A stretch of 64,000 nucleotides of DNA, taken from contig JANFOG010000005.1 in the NCBI GenBank assembly GCA_024336345.1, forward strand, positions 2,728,001 to 2,792,000. Direction: 5' to 3'. Made by a program: the position numbers and the translations under genes. Each line of letters opens with the position of its first letter. Within the stretch, counting starts at the first letter, position 1. Source of the stretch: Mariannaea sp. PMI_226. Lineage: Eukaryota; Ascomycota; Sordariomycetes; Hypocreales; Nectriaceae. The notes under the pieces were generated by a model. It was given only the letters and a program-made list of their open reading frames with translations, had not been told where the DNA came from and did not search any database. This document shows positions 42,101 through 54,845 of this stretch, in pieces.

Positions 42101-43761
42101 TCTGGTCAACCCAACCCACCTCTAGTTATCATGCCCCCCGGGATCCCGGCTCCCGGTTGGCTGCAACTAGCAGAAGGCAGCACGGAAGGCAAAGAACGGA
42201 AAAAAAAAAAAAAAAAGAGCATAACACGCGAGTAATATGCGGACAGTAGTACGAATACAGCATAGAAAGAGAGTTTTGACGTTCGAATTGGAGTGGAGGG
42301 GGGCGTTTCAATTGAGCAAAGACATCAATTGAATTGATTTTTTTTCTCGTTTGGCGTAACACCGTCGATATGTCTACACTTGTCTGTGCTTTTTTACTTG
42401 GTGATCCGTCCATGCTTGGTCCATCTGTGTTTGTCACAAGTTGCGTGAGCTCTCACCTCTTTGGTCAATTGGCTTTGCACGGGGTGGCCAGCAGCAGGAA
42501 AAAACAACGTCATACTTGCATGCATGTCTGCGTGCAGCACAGTAGTACTGCCTTTATAATTGACTGACTTGTTTGCTGTCAAACCTCTTGAGCGCATTCT
42601 CAGCGTAGGTACAGTACCACGGTAAAAGCTGTACCTATCGGTTGAGCATCATAAGCTTCCAATTGCCTTTTTAGCTCGCCCGTCCGGGCTACACAAGTCC
42701 ATCAAAGGACAAGCGACAAGTTTAATAATAAACATCTCCAGACAGGAATTTTTTTTCCTTTTCTTTTCCTTTTCTTTTGTACAGTACAGTACCTTTTCTC
42801 TCTGTCCCTTTGATTTGTTTGTCATTACAGGCGTATTACTCGCTATCAGGAGAATTTGGCTGGTGGGCTCCATCCCATCCACCTGCATCCACTCTTTGCC
42901 TCAGGAAGGGACCCACAGTATGAAATCATACTGTATGAACTAACCGAAAGCAACGACCGGATCCAACATCGTCCCCTTCGTCCTCTTCTTCCACTGCTTC
43001 TGCTGCTTCTGCTGCCTCGTCTTCATCAATGAGGTTTTAAATCACGCCCCCCTTTCTCACGCTGGATCGCTTCCATGCACACACCGCACACTCTCTCACA
43101 CACCCCTTCGCTCCTCGCGGCCAATACCCACACGCGAAACCAATGCCGGGAAGGAAGAAGCGCGCTTCTTTTCAACCTGTTTCCGGCGCATTTCGTAACC
43201 TCAAATCACCATCTCCCTCTCCCTCACCCTCTCCCCGGGTCCGCCGAGAAAGAAGAGGGTCCCAATTGGTCCGCCCATTGGATGAATGTAGCCAGAAGAA
43301 GAAAAAGAAGGAGACGAAGAAGAAGGGTGGTCATGAACAACAAACAAAGGCCTCACCTGTTGACAGCGCAGTGAATACAAACAAGTCTACTGAAGAACAC
43401 TGTAGCTACAGCACAGTACTGTACCTACGTACACAAGCTGACCTGACCGAGACCACTGACAGACGCGGCATTGACTCGATTTGACCTGTTTGGGATGGCT
43501 TCTTCCATCATCTCTCGCCTAACCATTTGCAGCCATTACTTACATACTTTATTACCTGTGCTCTACTCGCCCAGCTTATCAGAGACTGTGTGGTCTTTGC
43601 TTCTGCCTCGGTGCCTTTCGGCTTGAATTCTAAACGATAGTTTTTGATTGTCAATTGGTTTGATAGATGAAGTCAATTTGGGCAAGGCTTCATTTTCCCA
43701 GATGCCGACTTCTCCTCGGGAAGCGCCCTGGGCTCTCTTGTACTGCGCACGTACATACCGT

Positions 43762-43765
<4 letters not shown>

Positions 43766-43793
<28 letters not shown>
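43766..43793. repeat. Poly-T run of 28 bases
   Basis: Uninterrupted T run on the plus strand; could be a relic poly-A tail of a retroposed element or a simple homopolymer. No element body is recognisable next to it. Confidence 0.85.
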
Positions 43794-43797
<4 letters not shown>

Positions 43798-45630
43798 GCT
43801 GATTATTTTGCCTATCGCACCGCTACTTACCTGACACCTCCACAACAATATGGCGCAAGCTCGCGTGAGACGGCAACTGCTTCACCGATGACCTCATAGG
43901 GGCCTTTCTGGACATACCGAGCCAGGGAGAGAGAAAGAGAAAAATAGATTAGAGTCGCCTTCCGGACTTTGCTCGTTTGCCCTGGGGGGCAGATAGCCAT
44001 GCGGCCCTTTCCCCCCTGCCCATGTTCATCATGCCCGGCTATTCCCATTCACCATCCGATCAACGAGCCTTTTCCTATTTCCCTCACTTTTGATAGTCGT
44101 AATCAAATTGGGGGTTCCTGGCTAGCTGATGGTTCGGAGAGCCTTTGAGAATGCGGTCAAGGCCCGTTCATTATTAAACAGTAAGTAAGTAAGTAAGTGA
44201 ATCAATACTATTGACTTTTCTTATTACAGGTACCAAAGTCTCCGTAATTATCTTGCCAACCTACCAAGGTCCATTGATAATTTACGGAGCAATAGTATAC
44301 ACAGTAGTAGGAGGTAATGTAATTATCGCTTACGGGGGGGAACATCGCAACTTGCGAAAACAAACGGCTTTGCACTTCCGAACGTCAAAGTTCAAGTGGA
44401 CGAGGGAATTATATTGCGCTCACTTTTTGCCATGCATCCAGCTTGGGCCATCTCCCCCCGCGTCAGTATCGGAACAACAGGGGGGGGGGGGCAACAGCCT
44501 GCCAGAAAAGTGTCATGCCGTCCCATCCGTTGGCTGGTCTGCGCAACTTTTGTTACGTCCTTGGTCTTCCAGAACACAAGAAAAAAAGGGCTCGCGGCGG
44601 ACGTCGGACGCAATTGATGAAGCCAAGCCAAGCCAAACCAAGTCAAGTCAAGCCAGCGTGAGGCGCCAGGGGACGCACAGCGGCAAAAAAAAGAAAAAAG
44701 TATGGGGTGCTTCATTAGTGAGGCCTAAAGAGGGCCAACTTGCAAAACCGAACCCCATTCCCACGCTCTCGAGGAGGAATAGCACTGCACTATTCATGTA
44801 CGAGGGAGACGGTGATTGATGAAGCTGAAGTGGAGTGCATTTCACAGTCTCCACGCCAGAAGTCATTCAATTACAGTACTTGGCACTGCAGGATTCTGTA
44901 CTCTACTCCATACTCTGTACAGGGAGTAGTTTGGCTGATAGCCAGCGACGACGGGCTCCATCCTGGCCGTATGTTGTTCAGAACGATAGCTTATATCGAT
45001 AACATAACATAGAGTGTTTGGTGTTTTGTTGTCAGGTATTGATTACCTCGACTCCAAAATGCCCTCCATACGCCGTGTTACCATGTAAATACGTACGAAG
45101 TTATTAAGAGAGTAAATAGAAATAAACTACCTCATGCAAACTCCCCGTTATTCACGCATCTCTGTTATAGAGCCTCCCATTGATTGATTGTTTTGAATTG
45201 ATGCTTGTTTTGGGGGAAGCATGCATGTTACACCAACTTAAGCCACCCCAATTTCTGAAGTTTCACTGCATCTATCTGCTGGCCTCGCCAAAAACCCGCA
45301 AAGCACGCGACAGTCGTTCACGAAATGTAATGCACTGCATCATCAATACAGCAAAAATGTCCTGTACTGGCGGTGAACCTGATAGTTTCCTCAAAAGCCG
45401 GGGGTGATTGGATGCTGACCGCCCTGAGGGGATAATGCAATGATATGCATCCAGACGTCACTCTTCCATGGTCCATGGGGGGTCAGCGACTTGGGATAGA
45501 CCCTGCGACCCTTTTTATCCTTGTCCCCAGTCAAACCGCTTTCAAGCGTTATCAATTGTCCAGCCTTCTGTGCATGAGGCTTTTTTTCTTCTTACTTGTT
45601 TGATCTATTGTTCTAGTCACCGGTCCTGCT

Positions 45631-45676
45631 GCCGCCTCCACCGCCGCCTCCACCGCCGCCTCCACCGCCGCCTCCG
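45631..45676. repeat. 12-base GC-rich tandem repeat
   Basis: Nearly four copies of GCCGCCTCCACC. On the minus strand it reads as a glycine-rich run, but the surrounding frame has no other coding signs. Confidence 0.85.
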
Positions 45677-46867
45677 TCGTTGTTATTATACGGACGCTTG
45701 TTAGTCGGGCGTTGTCGTGTTACATGGCTGATGCTTTCCACGCAGTTACATCGTAGAGTACATTTGCGTGCTGTAGTTCCCCCCCTTCTACTGGTTGCAG
45801 AACCATGCCTGACCTTATGCGCTGCACGACAATTTGAAATTTCGGTTGCAGACGAGGTGTAAGACGGGGTTTTCGTTTTTTGCTTTTCTCCTTTCTCTTT
45901 TCTTCTTCTTTTCGTTTCAGCTTGGCAACCCATTGAGATAAAGAAATGGAAGAGAGTAGAGATAGAGATTGTGTGTTTCTTGCATCTCATTCTTATCAAC
46001 TCGCTTTTCAACATCATCCAGACTTGAGTAATTTTTGTCGACGCAGGTGGTACAGGTTATCAGGCTTGAACATGGTAAAGGGTTTGGCATATAGGTATTC
46101 GAAATAAAAAAACAACGAATTACAAAACTTCTATACCATCTCAAATTTACCTCTTGTTACCTTTCGAATCCGTGTGTTGAGGTTTTGAACATAGTGCTGT
46201 ACTACTTCATTTATGAGGCGATACCATCCATCCCAGGCCTAGAGTGTCGCTCTTAAGAGGATGTGAACATAGGGAGGCCATGTTTCTGAGCCCAGAGAGT
46301 GGTCTCAAGAGCTCAGTGACAAGTCATATTCTGGGAATTCAAATGATGTGATATCCTATTAATCCTCCGTCCAGGTATCAAACGTGTATGTACGCAAGTT
46401 CCAACCTAGGAACCGATTAGATGAGTTTCCTCAGATATCTCGCTTTCAGCAGACCACAGGTCCAAACCGGTATGTTTTTGTTCCAACTCTAAAAAGAAAA
46501 CGGCACAAATCCTTTCCAGCCAAATATTTCCCTTCTTGCCAGCTCCCTTCAAGCTGTTGCGGGGTTGCGGAATGTACGTGTTTACGCTGCCCCCATCCAG
46601 GCATATCTATTGGTGTTGTTGACTGTTTCGAACAATAATAGTAATAGTAGTAATAATAACAAAAACTCTTTTGCAGAAAACCTTACGCCTCCAGAAATGA
46701 CGGCCGTTTAATCATCAAATATGAATAAAGAAGAATGCAATAATCAGAACAAGAGGAAGATGGAGAGGAAGGAGGTGAAGAAGAACGTGGAGGACATGGT
46801 AGGAGGACGGGAAAGAGGAGGCGATGTTGGGGTACGCTCCCCTTCCCGCAAGAAGGCGTCTCTGCAA

Positions 46868-48523
46868 CTAATTTTTCCCAGGCGGCATAGAACTAGGTGC
46901 ATTCTCATTTGTAACACCGCTATATGCTGGACGGGATTGCATCCCGTCAAAGGGGCCTGCAAGGTTCTCGGCCATGGCCTCGTCATAGCTAGGGGGTGCA
47001 TCATCGGGAGGAGGAGCAGTCTGGCCGGGACCAAGCTGAGGCGGGTACAAGGGGTCATAGGCAGGTTGCTGTTGTGGTGGCGGGTTCGTCTGCTGTTGTG
47101 GAACGTGGGGTACCTGCTGTGTAGGTCTAGACGTCGTAGGGCTCGAAACCGATGATTGTCTCCTGGGCGGCAAACGAGGAGGGATGCTGTCAAAGGTCGG
47201 TCCTGTAGGTCTATTTGCGCTCGCAGCTTGGAGAAGCTCCTCAGGCGGGGTTATGCCGGAGAACACATCTACCTTGGAAAAGTGAAGAGGCAGATAGATG
47301 ACTTGAGCTTGTTTAGAGCCCCTCCGAGGCTGGCCCCATGCCACGCCCAGCTTGACTTCCAGCTCATATCTTCGAGATAGGTTGCAGGTAGCAAACGAGG
47401 GAGCCACTGTATTTGGTAGAGACATATTGCTCCATATGTTGTCAGGGATGACAAGCTCCTTGCCGACAGGGTCCGTAGGCGAGCTTGTCAAAGGGATGTT
47501 CAAACCGGCGTTTGATGCCACGACCCAGCGGTTGACTTTCCTGTTGTGAAGGTTCTCAGCCCGGACCTCGGTATATCCAATCAGATTCATCTCAAAGGAC
47601 ACAAGATAGACATCATCGGGATTGTTGCTCAGCTTTTTGGCTATCAGCCTGAGAGGGACCGGTTGGTTGCAGGTCAGCACAGGAGGGTGGGGAAGCCGGG
47701 CCGATATCTCCACCGACGGAGTCGGGTCCTGGTCAGCGGCCGGCTCCGAGATGGATCCGTTCTTGGGGTCTTCACTCCTCATGCCGAAGAAGGAGCTTCG
47801 GGTCCTCTCCGGCTGCGGGGTGCGCATCTGGAAAGTGAATGGCCGGCGGGCGAAGGCTTCCTGGCTCGTCCTGGCGGCCCGGGGAGGCTCGATGGGCAGG
47901 AACTTGAGGCCGATCTGGTAGCGCCAGTTCTCCTTGAGAAGGCCGGGACGCTGGACGGTGACCTTGATGTAGTACCGGATCTCAGCCTCGCGGGGGTAGC
48001 CAGTCAGTGACGGAGGCAGCGTGCGCGTCGTGTGGCTGAGGAAGAGCTGTTTGCTGCCGTCCATGACTCTCACGCCGCCCATGCCGAAGAATCCACCGCC
48101 AAAGCCCCCAGGGTTTGCCACACCGCCGATCTGGGCCATGGCCCTGGGATCGCTGCACGCATTGTTGATGGGAAGCTTGAACTTGAAGGGAAACTCATGC
48201 TCGCCGGGCTGTAGAGGGTATGCGCCGTAGGGGTTGGAGGAGCTGGCGTAGTAGTCGTCCGGGAAGACTTGCTGCACCTTGTACAGGATCTTGTGGTTCT
48301 CGCTGCAGATGCTTCCGGGAGCTTGCCGAGGCATGCCTGGTCTCATTGAATCCGGGTCAAAGGTGTTGGGCACCTGGAGAGCGGTGGTTGACTCGCCCTC
48401 CAGCTTCACGACAATGCTGCCGATCTGCTCCGGACGGTTCAAGCCAAGAATCACACGACCCTGGATGAAGTCCAGGTTGGTGTAGAACTCGGGCTGATTG
48501 TTCAGCGCGATTCGAAGTGACAT
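46868..48523 (-). CDS. Alpha-arrestin, ubiquitin-ligase adaptor
   Basis: Intronless frame of 551 residues. The N-terminal arrestin fold is at about 1-215 (LDFIQGRVILGLNRPEQIGS, HEFPFKFKLP, AEIRYYIKVTVQRPG) and the C-terminal fold at about 275-430 (SVEISARLPHPPVLTCNQPV, VYLVSFEMNLIGYTEV, NLSRRYELEVKLGVAWG). A Pro/Gln-rich tail carries PPSYDEA near 508-514, a PPxY motif that binds the WW domains of Rsp5/Nedd4 ligases, plus a PAYDPLYPP segment. Family knowledge: such proteins direct ubiquitination and endocytosis of plasma-membrane transporters and receptors in response to nutrients or pH. The start at 48523 fits the first arrestin strand (MSLRIALNNQPEFYTNLDFI). Confidence 0.88.
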   Translation of the reverse strand: MSLRIALNNQPEFYTNLDFIQGRVILGLNRPEQIGSIVVKLEGESTTALQVPNTFDPDSMRPGMPRQAPGSICSENHKILYKVQQVFPDDYYASSSNPYGAYPLQPGEHEFPFKFKLPINNACSDPRAMAQIGGVANPGGFGGGFFGMGGVRVMDGSKQLFLSHTTRTLPPSLTGYPREAEIRYYIKVTVQRPGLLKENWRYQIGLKFLPIEPPRAARTSQEAFARRPFTFQMRTPQPERTRSSFFGMRSEDPKNGSISEPAADQDPTPSVEISARLPHPPVLTCNQPVPLRLIAKKLSNNPDDVYLVSFEMNLIGYTEVRAENLHNRKVNRWVVASNAGLNIPLTSSPTDPVGKELVIPDNIWSNMSLPNTVAPSFATCNLSRRYELEVKLGVAWGQPRRGSKQAQVIYLPLHFSKVDVFSGITPPEELLQAASANRPTGPTFDSIPPRLPPRRQSSVSSPTTSRPTQQVPHVPQQQTNPPPQQQPAYDPLYPPQLGPGQTAPPPDDAPPSYDEAMAENLAGPFDGMQSRPAYSGVTNENAPSSMPPGKN

Positions 48524-50318
48524 GGTGGGCGGCTCACAACAGCTCCCGGGGCATTGAGGAAGAGAAGACTGGGGAGGGAAGGGGGGGTTGGTTGTGAAGC
48601 GCGCGCGCCGAGTGTGTGTGTGTGGTTTGTGTGTGGTATGTGGGAATAATAAGTGACGTGCAAAGAAACGGTCTGCACACGAAATGCTGCATCCAGTGGA
48701 GATGCGGTAATATTTTTTTTTTAGGCTGGTAGCTGTTGGGTTTATTGAATTTCAGAGGCGCCAAGGAAACAGGTGACTTTTGTGTCCCGCCCTTTTCCAA
48801 TTCGACAAGGCGACAAGACTGTGTTTACAGGCAAGGATATATCTCGATGGGATGGGGGGGAAGAGGGAAAAGAAACAAAATAATAAAATAAAAGGGTCAA
48901 GCCATATAAGGAAAAAGAAGAGCGACCTGCAATTCTGCTCCGCCTGGTTTAGCAACGCGGTCTCCTTTCGCGATATAGCTACTGAAGATGGGAGGAGGCG
49001 GGATGTTGCGTCACCCCTCAATAGGCTCAGCCTCGATCTTAAAAGCCCCCTCCACCCCGTCCTCTCCTCCTGTCCTGAGCTTGCTTGTGGTGCTGTGGTG
49101 CTGTGCTAACTTATTACTGTGCTCCTGTCGGGTGTGGCGGAGGAGGGGTGAATGTGAGGTAGTAGCGTGTGCGTGGAGGCCTGTTGATGTCATGGGCTGG
49201 CTTAGGCGGGGCCAAGTGGCTGGTGCGTGGCTCGATTGGGGCCCTTTTTGTCTCGACGTCAACTACCATGTAAGAACAAAGTGGCTTGTTGCTCAACCTC
49301 CTAGAACTCCCTCCCCCCCCCAGCCCCCAGCCCTGACTTGATGCAGTGGTCCGACTTACACGGTATGGGCTATGAGTAGAAGCATGGTTGGGTTGGGGAC
49401 CACCTTGCCAAATGGCCCGTCGTATTCTTGCAATACGTTATTATATCGTTTTCTATTTTAATTTGACGTGAATCTCTCGTCATTATTCTCGTGTTCCTCC
49501 CTCTCTGTCTCCCTGTTACATGTCATAAGCAGCAACAACAAGGGCTTTTTTTGTTTTACCAAGACACCACCTCGACATCACCTCAAGGGGTTGGTCATCC
49601 ATGATAATCTAAGCATTTCTTTATTTTGCAGTGCTTACAACCAAGTCCTTTTGGGGGAGGACCCAATCACTGATAACAGCCCCCTCCAAAGTCAGTTCAA
49701 CGATACCGTCAATACATCTAGGGTGGAAAAAAAAAACGAGAAAAAGGTTTCCCAGTATTGTGAGTATAAGGGCCAGCCTTATTAATAGAAGTCTCCCGAG
49801 TATCTAACAGATGTTGCAGACGTCAACAGATATGACAAACTTAAGCTAATTGATCCCAACTCAGCCAGGCTACTGCCTCGAGGATTTCTCGCATCCTATT
49901 CCTTGCATAGTCTTCATTTACAGAAGACTACTGGGATAACTGATAACCATTCTAGTGGATCTGCGCCAACAATTGTAAATTTTAGTATTTATGCAAGTAT
50001 TTTGAGTAGTGTAGTTCACTGTCGATCATTGCTCCTGACAACACACTCTGACCAATGACTGCATTGTACTCTGATCAGGTACAAGCGATTTCCACTGTTA
50101 TTGGCTAGAAAGAAGAAGGGCCATTGGTATTTTGCACTTATTTATTCCCTTCTGAATCTCGTTAGTGTCTTGTATTGAGCATTTGGCATTTCATTCGGAA
50201 AAACCCGACCTCTGCTACTCTGACATCAAGCTTTTTTCTGTCCTGTCTCAACAGACTTATCCAGTATTGAAACTACACCGCATATAAGTTCATCTTTGCT
50301 GCCTCGCTGCCTCAAATC
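48524..50318. other. Intergenic region
   Basis: Starts with the promoter of the leftward arrestin gene (TG-rich near 48610-48640, T run near 48713). The rest, to 50318, is AT-rich with no supportable gene. Confidence 0.5.
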
Positions 50319-50637
50319 CTATATCTGAGCCTTCAGATCACTTTCCATAAGCCTGACTCTAATGTCTGGGACCAACATTAACTCTTGCCTAACAAACTCC
50401 CCCTGCAATCCCTCCAGCACTGGCGCCAAATCCGAAGCCTTCCCTGAAACTCGCTGAATACGTCTATAGCGGTTATATAACGTAGTGTTAGGTTTGAAAA
50501 CCAAGTCTTCCTTTTCCTCGTGTGATGTGTAAATTTGGGCTGTAAGTGGCCCAAAAACAAGATGAGGAGACGCGGTAACATGAACAATCCTCAGATTGTT
50601 CGGCAGTAAAGATGTGAATATTTTCTTCTTGATTTAT
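50319..50637 (-). pseudogene. Gene remnant or unspliced last exon, unknown family
   Basis: Reading leftward from about 50637 a frame stays open for about 105 codons to TAG 50319-50321, with strong coding character: TSLLPNNLRIVHVTASPHLV, FGPLTAQIYTSHEEKEDLVF, YNRYRRIQRVSGKASDLAPV, LEGLQGEFVRQELMLVPDIR. It has no start codon at its head and is preceded by a TAA. I could not find a matching upstream exon, although a short segment near 50750-50790 has some coding look. It is probably a 5'-truncated relic, but a spliced gene is possible. Family not recognised. Confidence 0.4.
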
Positions 50638-50970
50638 CAAAGAGAGCTATCGTGACTATCATACCAGAACGCTCATTACTCAAAACTAAATGAGCGCTGC
50701 TGGTCATCTCAGTAGAGAGAGCTTCGTCTCTATTTATGAGATTGTGGCATCTGGCTTATATTGCTCAGATATCGCCTTGGCTTTGGTTGATAGAAAATTC
50801 CATGTTGTACGCCCTGCGCAAACTGTCTCATCTCATCATTATCCCAAAAAAAGAAAGCCCAACTTTTGTTCCAACGTCGTTTCATCTATTGCGCTGTGCA
50901 TAGCCCTCTATGCATTGGGAGACGTATAATCTCTGCTCGGTAAGTAAGAGGAACTCCTAGAGTTTAATGA

Positions 50971-52116
<1,146 letters not shown>

Positions 52117-52216
52117 TTTGATCGCTTTGCTTTAGGGGTATGGTAGAAGAGATGGAGGAATGAGGGAATGAATGGGTAATGGCCGACTGAAATATGAGAA
52201 GTCGGGGGTGCACAAG

Positions 52217-52224
52217 TATATATA
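52217..52224 (-). promoter_or_regulatory. Candidate TATA box of the ketose reductase gene
   Basis: TATATATA about 100 bases upstream of the start codon at 52116, in otherwise mixed sequence. Spacing fits a core promoter with a short leader. Confidence 0.45.
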
Positions 52225-53658
52225 CCTAACTAAGCACGCCTATGTGTACGTATGAAGACAGAGAGGAGAGAGGAGAGAGGAGGGGAAAGTGAAAGGAACA
52301 GAGAAAAAAGAATCTAAGGATTGATGGAGAGGACGAAGAGATATAAACGGTTTTTCAAGAGATCCCTGCATTGGGTATCCTTGTCTCTCGTGCCTGTCCT
52401 GTCCCGTCTCATCCCGTCCTGAGCTGTCGATCTTGTTAGCTTCCCTGTTTGATACAGTGATCAGTAAGTTAATACTCATCCTTCCACTCCCATGCCAATT
52501 GACATGGCCCACTCGGATATCGAGGTGTGATGCCATTTCGTTCCCACAAGGCCCTCTTTGGGCAATTCCGGGCCTCACCTTTTTTGCTGACCTACCTTGG
52601 TAGACACCGCATGTTTTGCCCCGCAGCATGGCCATTCTTCCACACCTCATTCACCGGTTCCAAATCTCCAGCTCCAGCTACAGGAGTCGGGGCCCGGAAT
52701 TCCGACCTCTGAGAGAAGACGAAATACTGAACCAAGCAAGCCATCGGGGCGGCCATGGAGCATTTGTGGAGCGTGTCGAGCTTGGAGTGGTGCGCCAACG
52801 AAGAGACGGACTTGTCAATGCGGAAGCGTTGCATGTTTATGACTTGAAGGTGGAGCAGCTGGAAGACGAGAGAAGAACCGAAGCCGGGCCCCCCTGGAAG
52901 GCTTAGGGACTGGTGGTTTGTCCAGTTCGTTGACGACAAGAACAGTGCTAGAGCACAATTGGACCGGTAATGATTTTGTGTCTGTTTGTGTTGGAGCATG
53001 GAAAGAATGACACCCAAGTTTCACCCGTGGTCAAACATCACGGGTCTCAATTGTTACCTTTCTTTAGGAGGTTCATACATTCCTTCTTGCCCTCTGAGCG
53101 TGAATGAAGAAAATTGGAGCAGGAGCAGGAGCAGTTGTAGTTCACGCGTTTTCCTGGAAGGAGTGACTGCAGGCTGCAGTTCACCGAGGCACCCATGCCC
53201 TTTCCCCCCCTTTCCCCCCTTGGATGCACTGAACGCCCTGGATGCCTTGGAACCCCCCTGTGGCTTCGGGGCTTTCTCCTCCAAAGAGAAGCCTGAAAAC
53301 ACGCTGAAGGGTGCCACATCCGCGCATCAATCAACATGGAACCCTCCACTCCCCCGCTCTGCCGGTAAAACTCCCCCCAAAGAAATGCTATCACAGCCCC
53401 AGAGGCACCACTTTACGACGTCACTTTTTGGAGGGGTCCACTCGCTCGCGCTGATCCCCCTCCCCCCCCCCCCTCCCCAATTCTGTCCTCCGTCCCCGCT
53501 TGATATTTTGCAAAGGGAGAGCTCACGATGAATGGTGCGGGGTGACTTCATGACGCCCTGGCTGGGTTTCCTGCAACTCCCTCTCCGCGACAGACTGATT
53601 TGTGAGCCTGCTTGTGCCCCGTCAACCTTGTTCTTTCGTCTTCGTCAGGTCATATTCA

Positions 53659-53720
53659 GTGCTCAATCGTACTCAAAATCGTGCTCAATCGTACTCAAAA
53701 TCGTGCTCAAAATCGTACTG
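53659..53720. repeat. 22-base tandem repeat in promoter position
   Basis: GTGCTCAATCGTACTCAAAA and two further bases form the unit; it occurs twice in full and once in part (GTGCTCAAAATCGTACTG). It sits about 100 bases upstream of the start codon at 53817. Confidence 0.8.
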
Positions 53721-53816
53721 TGCCCATGCCACCCTCACCTTGATTCGGTGACATTGTTACTGACCGCTCGCTTATAGCCCCGGAATAGAAAACGTGGGGG
53801 TACTTCTCACCTCATT

Positions 53817-54845
53817 ATGGTTCCTTCACCTTCTTCCAGTCGGCCGTACGAGTCGAAGCTCGGCATTGTTACTGGTGGCTCCAGAGGTTTGTTGCACTGC
53901 ACTTATACCAAAGACAAGTACCTTGTCTCACAGTCAGCCTGTTCTGTCTGTCTCTTTCTTTGTACCTGGCTAACTCAACATTGATATGAAGGAATTGGCG
54001 CAGCAGTCGCTACTCGGCTGGCTGCCAAAGGATATCACCTCCTCCTCGTCTATACGTCCGACTCATCTACGGAGCTGACTCGGCAGCTCTCCCAGGAACT
54101 TGCCTCCACTTGTGGCATCCAATGCTCCTATGTACAGGCCGACCTCAGTAACCCAACTGCAGCCGCCCCTAAAGTCCTCGATGCCGCCCGTGCCTTCTTT
54201 CATACCTACAACCCCTCTGGAAAGTTCCAGGTGGACATTCTGATCAACAACGCCGGAGTGGCATCGAACCAGCACTTGAATGACCCCTCAGCAGGACCTA
54301 TTGTCGAGGCCGAGTTCAGTCGCGTGTATGCTGTCAATGTGCTCGCCCCGTTGCTGTTGACCCAGGCCATTGCTCCTGTCCTCCCTACGGATGGATCAGG
54401 TCGCATTGTCAACGTATCGAGCGTCTCGTCCTCGATCGGATACCAAGGCCAATCAGTCTATGCGGGGAGCAAGGCCGCGCTTGAGGCTATGACCCGGACA
54501 TGGAGCCGCGAACTGGCCGGCCGGGCCACCGTCAATGCCGTGAACCCGGGCCCGGCTTGGGGTGACATGTATGCTCAAGTGGGCAAGAAGTTTTGGGACA
54601 TCAATCAGCCCTATGTTGATGCTGCTCCACTGTCCCAGTACAACGGCGAGCCCGCGGTGCTTGCCATGGCTGGATCTGATGCTGAGCGATTTGATAAGAC
54701 GGTGAGGGAGGGAATGGGTGGCAGACGACCAGGATTTACGAGTGAGATTGCAGGCACTATTGTTATGCTCTGCTCAGAGGAGAGCGGATGGACAACTGGA
54801 AGTGTTATCTCTGCCAATGGCGGCATGAAGATGTCAATTGCCTGA
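53817..54845 (+). CDS. Short-chain dehydrogenase/reductase
   Basis: Exons 53817-53886 and 53992-54845 join in phase 1 across a 105-base intron and give 307 residues. The intron splits the cofactor motif TGGSRGIG. Other class motifs are NNAGVA, NVSSVSSSIG with the catalytic Ser, YAGSKAALEA with Tyr and Lys, and NAVNPGPAWGDM; the chain ends SANGGMKMSIA. It has no signal peptide and is presumably cytosolic and NADP-dependent, close to 3-oxoacyl-ACP-reductase-like classical SDRs. The substrate cannot be told. The residue in the PGPAWGDM loop and an insertion (AAPKVLDAARAFFHTYNPSG) before NNAG are its main distinguishing marks. Confidence 0.85.

Larger units (their letters stand above)
39129..46867. 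other. Gene-poor stretch of 7.7 kb
   Basis: No frame here has recognisable motifs or a believable splice pattern. It contains polypurine runs, a 28-base T run at 43766-43793, tandem GTAA at 44181-44198, a GCCGCCTCCACC repeat near 45631, a CCAAG-type pentamer run near 44619-44656, and many short palindromic motifs of the ACAGTAC/GTACCTAC type. It may contain long leaders, non-coding transcripts or decayed DNA. The 5' side of the 64-residue gene probably extends some hundred bases into it. Confidence 0.45.
52117..53816. other. Divergent intergenic region between two dehydrogenase genes
   Basis: About 1.7 kb that must hold both promoters. A 22-base unit is repeated almost three times at 53659-53720, within 100-160 bases upstream of the rightward gene. 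The C-rich stretch at 53455-53475 and other low-complexity pieces are non-coding; several frames of 80-180 codons here lack motifs. Confidence 0.5.

Noticed and set aside
43143..43484. Basic Lys/Arg-rich plus-strand frame
   Set aside because: It comes from a GAAGAA-type low-complexity run and shows no domain or conserved look.
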